Of a stretch of 64,000 nt of DNA, positions 42,098 through 50,007 are shown piece by piece (the stretch's first letter is position 1; each line of letters opens with the position of its first letter). The position numbers were made by a program, and so were the translations under genes. The notes beneath the pieces are model-generated. The model made no database searches and was not told the DNA's origin. It saw nothing but the letters and a program-made list of their open reading frames with translations. Origin of the DNA: an uncultured Alphaproteobacteria bacterium (GTDB lineage: Bacteria > Pseudomonadota > Alphaproteobacteria > Rhizobiales > Rhizobiaceae); the NCBI GenBank assembly GCA_929200315.1, contig CAKMZB010000001.1:144404-208403 (forward strand), written 5' to 3'.

Positions 42098-42778
42098 ATG
42101 AACATTTTGATCGTCGAAGACGACACGACACTTGCGGATCAATTGGCCAGGGATCTGACCGATTCCGGTCATGATTGCACCATCACTCATGATGGCGAGA
42201 AAGGTCTGAAACAGGCGCTGGCCACCCCTTTCGATGTTTTGATCGTTGACCGGATGTTGCCGGAGAAGGATGGGTTGACCATGGTCATGGATCTGCGCGA
42301 TGCGGGCATGACCGCGCCGGTGCTGATCCTTTCCGCCATGGGTCAGGTAGACGATCGTGTCACCGGCTTGCGCGCCGGGGGTGATGATTATCTCACCAAA
42401 CCTTACGCTTTCAGCGAACTTCTCGCTCGCATTGAGGTGCTTGCCCGTCGCAATGAGCCGATCGGTCCGGATACGAGCCTGCAAGTAGCCGATCTCGTCC
42501 TCGACCGAATAACGCATACGGCGCGGCGCGGCAGTGAGGAGATCAAGTTGCTCCCTCGCGAATACCGCCTGCTCGATTTTTTGATGCAGAACGAGGGGAA
42601 GATCGTCACACGCACCATGCTGTTGGAGAAGGTTTGGGACCTGCATTTCGACCCGCAAACCAATGTGATTGACGTTCATATGTCCCGCTTGCGGGCGAAG
42701 GTGGACAAGGGGTTCGGCCAGCCGTTGCTGCAAACCGTGCGCGGGCGTGGCTACAAAATCGATGCCGTGGATGGTTGA
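42098..42778 (+). CDS. OmpR-family response regulator
   Basis: This 226-residue regulator has receiver phospho-acceptor D51 (FDVLIVDRMLPEKDG), the GGDDYLTKPYAF lysine region and a winged-helix output domain (FDPQTNVIDVHMSRLRAKVD, then TVRGRGYKID). It follows degP after a strong hairpin and overlaps its kinase by 8 bases. In rhizobia this degP-regulator-kinase order is conserved. The likely targets include envelope-stress genes such as degP, by inference. Confidence 0.92.
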   Translation: MNILIVEDDTTLADQLARDLTDSGHDCTITHDGEKGLKQALATPFDVLIVDRMLPEKDGLTMVMDLRDAGMTAPVLILSAMGQVDDRVTGLRAGGDDYLTKPYAFSELLARIEVLARRNEPIGPDTSLQVADLVLDRITHTARRGSEEIKLLPREYRLLDFLMQNEGKIVTRTMLLEKVWDLHFDPQTNVIDVHMSRLRAKVDKGFGQPLLQTVRGRGYKIDAVDG

Positions 42779-44168
42779 GGCGGCACCTAAAAAGGCTAGC
42801 CTCTGGCGCACGACAGCAGTGCGCCTCGCACTGCTCTATGCGATCATATTCAGCATCCTGGCTATAGGTGTTGTGGCCTATATCAGCGCGTCTTCGGCTA
42901 ATCTGTTGCTGCGCGAAACTCGCATCGCGGTGGACGAAGATGTGCGGGAATTGGCGCTTCTTCAAAGACGTTTTGGCACGGCCCGAATGATCCGCATGAT
43001 CGAGCGCCGTTCGCGTCGCCCGGGGGCCAATCTTTATCATGTGGTCGGCCCGAATGGCCGCATTCTTGCTGGCAATATCTCTTCTATCGAAAGGCGGGTG
43101 CTGGAAAGGCCTGGCTGGCGCCTCCGGCCGTTCCGTTACACCCATGAAGCGGGGCGGAGGCGGTCAGCCCCTTCCGCCATCGGTCATGTTTTCCAACTTT
43201 CTGGCGGCGGCCGCCTATTGGTTGGGCGCGACGTAACGAGCCTTGGCCAGGTGCGCCGCAACGTTCGCCAAGCGGCCACGATTGCCCTTGGCGGCATGGT
43301 GATGACAGTCCTTTTCCTTACCTTTTTCCTCGGTCGTCGCGCTGTTCGGCGGCTAGATAAAGTTATCGAAACAACGTCACGGGTTGTGGGTGGCGACCTG
43401 TCTCAGCGCCTGCCGATAACTGGCGGCGGTGATGAATATGACCGTCTTTCCACAGCTCTCAACCATGTGCTTGCGCGGGTGGAGAAGCTGAATGCTGGGG
43501 TGCGTGCAGTGTCCGACAACATCGCACATGACCTGCGCACTCCACTTACCCGCCTGCGCAACCGGGCTGAGGCCCTGTCGCGGGAGACGAAAAAGGCGAA
43601 GCGCGAGGAAGTGGCAATGGAGATCGTCGCCGAAGCCGACGCACTCATCGCCACCTTCGATGCACTGCTGCTAATTTCTCAGACTCAAACCGGTGCTCGC
43701 AACGTGCCTATGGATGATGTCGAACTTCGCTCCTTGGTCGAGGATCTGCATGAACTCTTTGAGCCAAGCGCGGAAGAGGAGGGCGGTCACCTTTCCCTCA
43801 CAGTCGAATGCACGCCCACCGTGCGCGGCAACCGTGAATTGCTGGCCCAGGCGCTGACAAACCTCCTCGACAACGCACTCAAATACGGTCACCGCGAAGG
43901 TGAAACGCCAAAAGTTACGCTGTCGCTCACCTGCGATGAAACTCATGCCCGCATCGCGGTGGCGGATAGGGGGTTAGGCATTGACGAAGCGGATCGTGTG
44001 AAGGTACTCACACGGTTCGCCAGGCTCGATGCAAGCCGCAGCAAACCGGGCTCCGGGCTCGGCCTTTCCCTCGTCGAAGCCACTGCGGAGGCCCATGGTG
44101 GTGCGCTTCATCTTGCCGATAATGAGCCGGGGTTGAAGGCGACATTTGAGTTGCCCCTGTCGCAGTGA
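42771..44168 (+). CDS. Sensor histidine kinase paired with the degP-linked regulator
   Basis: This 465-residue kinase has two transmembrane helices (about residues 15-40 and 170-193) around a basic periplasmic domain. HAMP (RLDKVIETTSRVVGGDLSQR), HisKA with H253 (DNIAHDLRTPLTRLRNR) and HATPase (NLLDNALKYG, GSGLGLSLVEATAEAHGG) follow. I chose the ATG at 42771. The longer frame from 42669 runs inside the regulator gene. It is the probable partner of the upstream regulator. Confidence 0.92.
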   Translation: MVEAAPKKASLWRTTAVRLALLYAIIFSILAIGVVAYISASSANLLLRETRIAVDEDVRELALLQRRFGTARMIRMIERRSRRPGANLYHVVGPNGRILAGNISSIERRVLERPGWRLRPFRYTHEAGRRRSAPSAIGHVFQLSGGGRLLVGRDVTSLGQVRRNVRQAATIALGGMVMTVLFLTFFLGRRAVRRLDKVIETTSRVVGGDLSQRLPITGGGDEYDRLSTALNHVLARVEKLNAGVRAVSDNIAHDLRTPLTRLRNRAEALSRETKKAKREEVAMEIVAEADALIATFDALLLISQTQTGARNVPMDDVELRSLVEDLHELFEPSAEEEGGHLSLTVECTPTVRGNRELLAQALTNLLDNALKYGHREGETPKVTLSLTCDETHARIAVADRGLGIDEADRVKVLTRFARLDASRSKPGSGLGLSLVEATAEAHGGALHLADNEPGLKATFELPLSQ

Positions 44169-44184
44169 CGGGCACAATGGGTGT

Positions 44185-47019
44185 ATGGCCACCCAGACCC
44201 TTAAAACCATCAAAGTAGCTGATCTCGACGAGGATCATGCCGCGCTTGGTACGCCGCTTGGCCCTTTTGGGCAGGACGGCTTTCTGAAGGCAGTTGCTGC
44301 TCATTCATCATATCTTGGTGGCTTGCTGAAGGCTCATAACGAGACGGTTGAGCGTTCGCGCGACGGGTTCGCTGCTGCTGTGGCCCATGAAATGGAGACC
44401 CTTGCGAGTAGCGTTCCAGCTTCCGACGATGAGTTGAAGACTACACTGCGCGTCGCTAAGCAGCGCGTCGCGCTTCTGGTCGGGCTTGCTGATCTCGGCG
44501 GCTGGTGGTCCAGCGATCGTGTAGGCCAGACCATCTCAGATTTTGCTGATCTCGCGGTAGCAAGAGGTGTCGAACACCTCATCGCGGCACTCGTGGAGCG
44601 ACGGAAGTTGGAGCCGGGAGAGGGGCTTTCTGATTGCGGCTATACGGTGCTCGCAATGGGGAAGCATGGGGCCGGAGAGCTAAACTATTCCTCTGATATC
44701 GACCTCATCGTGCTGATCGACCCCGACGCCGAGCGCGTGCCGGACCGGGATGAGGCTGTCGCGACTTTTGTGCGCATGACCCGCCAATTGCTCGCCATGC
44801 TGCAGGATCGCACGGCGGATGGATACGTCTTTCGCACGGACCTTCGCTTACGTCCGGACCCGGGATCTATGCCCATTGCCGTTCCTGTCTCAACCGCGCT
44901 CTCCTATTATGAGGCGCGGGGTCAGAATTGGGAACGTGCCGCGCTCATCAAGGCGCGACCCGTCGCTGGCGATCTCGCGCTCGGCGCGGAGCTGCTGAAG
45001 GAGTTGCGCCCCTTCATCTGGCGACGCTATCTCGATTATGCAGCTATCGCTGACATTCATTCCATCAAGCGGCAGCTCCAGGCTCATCGCGGTCTTGGAG
45101 CTATGGAGATTGCCGGTCACAACGTGAAACTTGGACGTGGCGGTATCCGTGAGATCGAGTTTTTTGTCCAGACCCAGCAACTCATTGCCGGTGGACGCGA
45201 GCCAGATCTGCGCTCTTCACGCACCCTGGATACGCTTGCCGAGTTGGAAAAAGCGGGTTGGATTTCCGCAAATGTCCGCGATGAGATGAGTGAAAGCTAT
45301 CGGTTTTTGCGCGATGTCGAACACCGGTTGCAGATGGTCGCCGACCAGCAGACCCACACGCTCCCTGAAGATCGCAAGGAGCGGAAACTGATTGCGGTGA
45401 TGAGTGGCTTTGGGGACGTAAGGCAGTTTGACAACGCCGTTCTTGCCCACCTCCAGCGCGTGCAGGACCATTACCGAAGCCTGTTTGAGCCCGCTGGTGC
45501 ACTTGGGTCGGAGGACAGCACGCTGTCCTTCACTGGCGTAGAGCCGGACGGTGGTACGCTCGCTTCACTCGCTCATATGGGGTTTGGCAATCCTCAGAGT
45601 GTTTTTAGCACCGTGCGCGGTTGGCATTTTGGCCGCTATCGGGCGCTGCAATCAGAAGAGGCGCGCCAGCGGTTAACGGAATTGACCCCACGGCTTTTGC
45701 AAGCACTCGCGTCGGGCGGGCGGGGTGACACCGCGCTTGGAGCGTTCGACACCTTTCTGGAGAAGCTGCCAGCAGGCTACCAGCTTTTTCATCTCCTCCA
45801 TTCCAACCCGAACCTGCTTGATCTGTTGGCGCGCATTCTCACCGTCGCGCCGCGGCTTGCCGACATTATTACCCGCCGCCCCCATATCTTTGACGGGATG
45901 CTGGAGCCTGGATTTTTCGACACTGATCCGACCTCCGATGATCTTGAGGCAGCGCTTGCCCGCAGCCTTGATTTGGCGCGGGATTATGAAGACGTGCTCG
46001 ACCGTGCGCGTATCTTCGATGCTGAACAGAAATTCGCTATCGGCGCTCGGGTGCTTGCCGGGGCGGTTGATCCCGTGGCGTCAGGGCGCCTCTATTCGCA
46101 GCTTGCAGAGATCGTTGTCGATGCTGTTCTTGCCCGCATCGAAGATGAACTCGCGGAGCGCCATGGCTGTATTCCCGGCTCAAGCTGCGCCATCGTTGCG
46201 ATGGGTAATCTTGGCTCGCGCGAATTGACAGCAAGTTCTGATCTTGACGTTTTGCTGCTCTATGATGCGGCTGATCCCGATGCACAATCAGACGGCGAAC
46301 GCCCACTGCCGGTGACGCAGTATTATGCACGGCTGACGCAACGCCTCATCGCCGCCATGAGTGCACCCACCGGGCAGGGGGTGCTCTATGAACTCGACTT
46401 TCGCTTACGGCCTTCTGGCAAAGCAGGGCCGATTGCGACTTCTGTCGAGCGGTTCCTGCGCTATCAGCGCGAGGAGGCGTGGACATGGGAACACATGGCG
46501 CTGACCCGCGCTCGCTCCGTTGCCGGGCCATTAGAATTGCGAGAACGCATCGACAACGGCATTGCCGACATTTTGCGCGAGGTTGGTTCGTCTAAGAAGG
46601 TCGCCAAGGACATGCTGGAAATGCGCGCCACCATGGACGAGGTGCGCACTGCAGCCGGTCCCTGGGACGTGAAGCTTGCGCCTGGCGGGCTGATTGATCT
46701 CGAATTTCTCGCTCAATATGAGGTGCTCGCCAACGGCGCAAGCGGCGGGACGACAGCGGAGTGCCTAAAGGCCATTGACCAACCATTACACAATGATAAC
46801 GTGACCTTACTGGGTGCGCTTACTACCTTCCAGACAGCCCAGCAGTTGATCCGCCTTTCTCTTTCTGAAGAGTTTGATGAGGCAGCTGCGCCGGCTGGAT
46901 TGGTCGATCTTTTGCTCGCCTCTCTTGCCATGCCGGATGTTGCGACAGCGACAGCCCGACTGGAAGAATTGCAAGAAAAAGTGCGCACAGCGTTTCTCGA
47001 CCGGTTGACCTTCACCTGA
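44185..47019 (+). CDS. glnE: Glutamine synthetase adenylyltransferase/deadenylase GlnE
   Basis: This 944-residue bifunctional enzyme adds and removes AMP on glutamine synthetase in response to PII. The two nucleotidyltransferase domains are visible. The N-terminal one is MGKHGAGELNYSSDIDLIVL with D171 and D173. The C-terminal one is MGNLGSRELTASSDLDVLLL with D686 and D688. The full length matches the family. I chose the ATG at 44185, 16 bases after the kinase stop. It lies on the same strand as the preceding two-component genes. Confidence 0.96.
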   Translation: MATQTLKTIKVADLDEDHAALGTPLGPFGQDGFLKAVAAHSSYLGGLLKAHNETVERSRDGFAAAVAHEMETLASSVPASDDELKTTLRVAKQRVALLVGLADLGGWWSSDRVGQTISDFADLAVARGVEHLIAALVERRKLEPGEGLSDCGYTVLAMGKHGAGELNYSSDIDLIVLIDPDAERVPDRDEAVATFVRMTRQLLAMLQDRTADGYVFRTDLRLRPDPGSMPIAVPVSTALSYYEARGQNWERAALIKARPVAGDLALGAELLKELRPFIWRRYLDYAAIADIHSIKRQLQAHRGLGAMEIAGHNVKLGRGGIREIEFFVQTQQLIAGGREPDLRSSRTLDTLAELEKAGWISANVRDEMSESYRFLRDVEHRLQMVADQQTHTLPEDRKERKLIAVMSGFGDVRQFDNAVLAHLQRVQDHYRSLFEPAGALGSEDSTLSFTGVEPDGGTLASLAHMGFGNPQSVFSTVRGWHFGRYRALQSEEARQRLTELTPRLLQALASGGRGDTALGAFDTFLEKLPAGYQLFHLLHSNPNLLDLLARILTVAPRLADIITRRPHIFDGMLEPGFFDTDPTSDDLEAALARSLDLARDYEDVLDRARIFDAEQKFAIGARVLAGAVDPVASGRLYSQLAEIVVDAVLARIEDELAERHGCIPGSSCAIVAMGNLGSRELTASSDLDVLLLYDAADPDAQSDGERPLPVTQYYARLTQRLIAAMSAPTGQGVLYELDFRLRPSGKAGPIATSVERFLRYQREEAWTWEHMALTRARSVAGPLELRERIDNGIADILREVGSSKKVAKDMLEMRATMDEVRTAAGPWDVKLAPGGLIDLEFLAQYEVLANGASGGTTAECLKAIDQPLHNDNVTLLGALTTFQTAQQLIRLSLSEEFDEAAAPAGLVDLLLASLAMPDVATATARLEELQEKVRTAFLDRLTFT

Positions 47020-47059
47020 TGTCCGCGCCTCCGGCGTGGGCCAAACCGGAGACGAAAAC

Positions 47060-47500
47060 ATGAAAACGAAGACAGTCCTATTGTCAGCCCTTGCTGCAGC
47101 TACCGTGATCGTGCCTGCCGTGGCTCTTGCGGATCGTGGCGAACGCGGTGAACGGGCCGAGCATATGCTTGAGCGGGTTGATACCGACAAAAATGGTGCA
47201 ATCTCGCAAGCCGAGTTCACCGCCTCCCGTGTCGCCCGTTTCGACAATGCTGATGCCAATAAGGATGGCCTCATCAGCAAGGAAGAGATGGTCGATCAGA
47301 TTGAGCGGCGTCGTGCCGAGCGCCGTGTCGAGTGGATGTTCGAGCGCGTCGATAGCAACAATGATGGTGCGCTCAGTAAGGCGGAAACGGAAGCCGTCGC
47401 CGAAAAGCGCTTTGCGCGCCTTGATCGCGATGACAGCGGTTCCATTGAAAAAGACGAGATGCGCCGTTTCGGCAAGCGGGGTCACAAACGTCGCGACTAG
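47060..47500 (+). CDS. Periplasmic EF-hand calcium-binding protein
   Basis: This 146-residue protein has a signal peptide (cut near VALA-DRG) and four complete 12-residue EF-hand loops: D41-E52, D65-E76, D98-E109 and D122-E133. Each has Asp/Asn ligands, a central Gly and a Glu at position 12. The tail is basic. Four intact loops suggest real calcium binding in the periplasm. It converges on the PleC-like kinase gene, sharing a CTAG at the stops. Confidence 0.9.
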   Translation: MKTKTVLLSALAAATVIVPAVALADRGERGERAEHMLERVDTDKNGAISQAEFTASRVARFDNADANKDGLISKEEMVDQIERRRAERRVEWMFERVDSNNDGALSKAETEAVAEKRFARLDRDDSGSIEKDEMRRFGKRGHKRRD

Positions 47501-49839
47501 GCAGCGTCCCGCAACTGTTCCGCCTCGGCCTCGCTGGCCGGGGCGGTGTTCTGTTTGGCTTCGTTAGGCAGTCGCACGGCGACCATCGTGCCTTTGCCGG
47601 CCTTGGAGCGGATCTTCAACGATCCACCGTGGAAATGCGCCAGCGAGCGCGCGATGGCGAGACCGAGACCGCTGCCTTTGTGGTCTTTGGTGAATTGGTC
47701 CTGCACTTGCTCAAATGGCTGACCAAGGCGACTCAATGCTTCTGGTGTGATGCCAATGCCGCTGTCCTGAATGACGATAGCGACAGATTTGCTCAGTGGC
47801 TTCACGGTTACGGCAACGCGCCCACCTTCCGGCGTAAATTTCACCGCATTTGAGAGCAGATTGATAAGGATCTGCTTGACCGCCCGGCGGTCGGCCTGGA
47901 TGTTGAGATCGTCCGGCACATCGACTTCGACGTCGATCCCTTCCTTCTCCGCTTGCATGGAAATTATGCGCATCGTCTCGCCGATTACGGTGTCGAGATG
48001 TACCTCTTCTGGATTGATCTGGAAGCGACCAGCCTCGATCTTCGACATATCGAGGACATCGTTGATGACACCGAGGAGGAAGTTGCCGCTGTCATAAATG
48101 TCGCCGGCATATTCGTCATATTTGTCGGAGCCGAGTGGCCCGAACGTCTTGGTGCGCATGATGTCGGAGAAACCGATAATGGCGTTGAGCGGCGTTCGTA
48201 GCTCGTGGGAAATGTTGGCGAGGAACTCGCTCTTTGCCTTGTTGCCAGCTTCTGCGCGGGTGCGTTGTTCGGCCTGTTCCTGCGCCAGTTCCACCAATTT
48301 CTGTGCCTGCAGTTCAAGTTGGTTCTGGGAGAGCTTTAGCGTTTCGATGGTTTTCTCGTGCCGCCGCTCGGTATCGGCAGCGCGTGCCTGTGCTCGCTTG
48401 AAGGGTGTGACGTCGGTACCAATGGAGACGAAGCCGCCGTCTTGTGTACGGCGTTGGCTGATTTGGAGCCAGCGGCCATTGCCGATCTCCGCTTCGAAGG
48501 TGCGCACCGCGCCGGAGGCGGCCATGTTCATGTCGAGCGGCTGCATCATGCTCGGCTCGCACCCACTCGTGGTCAGGTCTTCGTAATAAACTCCGGGCCG
48601 AGCTTCGAATTCCGTTAGGTTGTAGAGCTGGCGATATTTTGAGTTGCACATGACGAGGCGCTTGCGAGCATCCCACAGAACGAAGGCCTCTGAGATGCTC
48701 TCGATAGCCTCTGCAAGACGCAGGCCCGCGTCGCGGGATTGCTGCTTTAATGCTTCCTGTTCCGAAATGTCGAAAGCGATGCCGACAAGGTGCTGGAGAC
48801 CACTCTTGTCGGTCACGCATTCGGCGCGCATGCGCAACCAGACCCAACCGCCGTTCACCTGCCGCATGCGAAACCGGTGATCGAACTGACCGCCGGGGCG
48901 GGCTAGGGCGGCGTTAAGGGCACCGAGAAAGTCTGCATCGGATGGATGGAGCAGAGCTTCGACTTCCGAAAAGCCGAGAACAGTCTTATCCACCGGTAGG
49001 CCAAGCAGCTCATACATGGACAGCGACCAAGAAATCTGCCCGCGGCCAATGTCCCAATCCCAAAGACCGCAATGGCCGCGCAGTAGGGCGGTGTCGAATT
49101 GGGCACTTGCCTGCATCCCTGCGACTTCAAGCTCCCGTCCACGTTGGTTTTCGCGGCAATAGATGATGACGAAGGTGGCCAGCATCGCGGCGAGCAGGGC
49201 AAAGAGCATAGCCTCCACCTGAAGACCGCTTAACCAGCTCGCGAGAAGTGGTTTGGTGGGAACGGCGAGCAGCAGTAGCCCACCCTCCATAGGGCGAAGG
49301 ACACTGATTGCCTGCTGACCATTGTCCCAGTCAAAAATCATGGAGCCGGTTTGCGGAGCAGTGCTGGCAGTGGCCGTTGCACTGGTGAGGCGGACGAGTG
49401 AAACGCCATTTGGCGCTTCCAGCGTGCCGGAGCTGGCGTAAACGCGCCCAGTTCGATCCAGTACCACAGCCGAAAGACGCGCATCGCCGACCCGCTCCGG
49501 CACAACGGCTGCAAGAGCACGTTTGGTGCGTGGATTGGTTGGGGTGACGACGCGGGCGGTAAGGCTGAGTGCGCTTGCAGCGTGATTCAGTGTCTCTACA
49601 CGCTCGTCAAGAAGGTAGGACAACCGTGTCCCGGCAACCAACAGCAGAAAGATGCCTGCTAGCAGTGGAACGGCGACGACCAGCAACCGCTCCGCCTGGC
49701 TGTTGGGTTTCGCGCTGTGAGAATTGATGGAGAGGGCGCGGTTGAATCCGCGCGACAGGAAATCGGCAATGCGGAAGGGCAGAACGGTACGCCAGGAAAG
49801 GTTGTTCGGGTTCAGACTTTTCGGTGCAACCACGGCCAT
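47497..49839 (-). CDS. pleC: PAS-containing sensor histidine kinase, PleC-like
   Basis: This 780-residue membrane kinase has two transmembrane helices (about residues 51-75 and 211-232) around a periplasmic domain of about 135 residues. Two PAS domains (about 250-370 and 375-490), a coiled linker, HisKA with H545 (NISHELRTPLNAIIGFSDIM) and HATPase (NLLSNAVKFTPEGG, GSGLGLAIARSLAHFHGG) follow. In rhizobia a PleC homologue lies beside glnE. PleC controls the DivK phosphorylation state in the cell cycle. I chose the ATG at 49839. The symbol rests on synteny and domain layout. Confidence 0.78.
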   Translation of the reverse strand: MAVVAPKSLNPNNLSWRTVLPFRIADFLSRGFNRALSINSHSAKPNSQAERLLVVAVPLLAGIFLLLVAGTRLSYLLDERVETLNHAASALSLTARVVTPTNPRTKRALAAVVPERVGDARLSAVVLDRTGRVYASSGTLEAPNGVSLVRLTSATATASTAPQTGSMIFDWDNGQQAISVLRPMEGGLLLLAVPTKPLLASWLSGLQVEAMLFALLAAMLATFVIIYCRENQRGRELEVAGMQASAQFDTALLRGHCGLWDWDIGRGQISWSLSMYELLGLPVDKTVLGFSEVEALLHPSDADFLGALNAALARPGGQFDHRFRMRQVNGGWVWLRMRAECVTDKSGLQHLVGIAFDISEQEALKQQSRDAGLRLAEAIESISEAFVLWDARKRLVMCNSKYRQLYNLTEFEARPGVYYEDLTTSGCEPSMMQPLDMNMAASGAVRTFEAEIGNGRWLQISQRRTQDGGFVSIGTDVTPFKRAQARAADTERRHEKTIETLKLSQNQLELQAQKLVELAQEQAEQRTRAEAGNKAKSEFLANISHELRTPLNAIIGFSDIMRTKTFGPLGSDKYDEYAGDIYDSGNFLLGVINDVLDMSKIEAGRFQINPEEVHLDTVIGETMRIISMQAEKEGIDVEVDVPDDLNIQADRRAVKQILINLLSNAVKFTPEGGRVAVTVKPLSKSVAIVIQDSGIGITPEALSRLGQPFEQVQDQFTKDHKGSGLGLAIARSLAHFHGGSLKIRSKAGKGTMVAVRLPNEAKQNTAPASEAEAEQLRDAA

Positions 49840-49867
49840 GACGATCCCTCTGTCGGTCCACAGGTCG

Positions 49868-49980
49868 GAATCCGTTGGCCCCGGAGATGCCCAATGGTGC
49901 CCGGTTCCAACTTTTTTCCGCACCGTAATCGTTCCGGCGACATGTCCTGCGAATCACTTCATTTGAATCCAGAACGAATC
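49868..49980. promoter_or_regulatory. Four CcrM (GANTC) sites upstream of the pleC-like gene
   Basis: GAATC occurs at 49868-49872, 49951-49955, 49965-49969 and 49976-49980; the last three fall in 30 bases. GANTC is the methylation site of CcrM, which times transcription to replication in alphaproteobacteria. The sites sit in the 168-base gap between pepN and the kinase, apart from the first, which lies near the kinase start. No CtrA box was found beside them. Confidence 0.6.
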
Positions 49981-50007
49981 GCCTGTCCAGCCCTGTAAAG
50001 AATTCCT

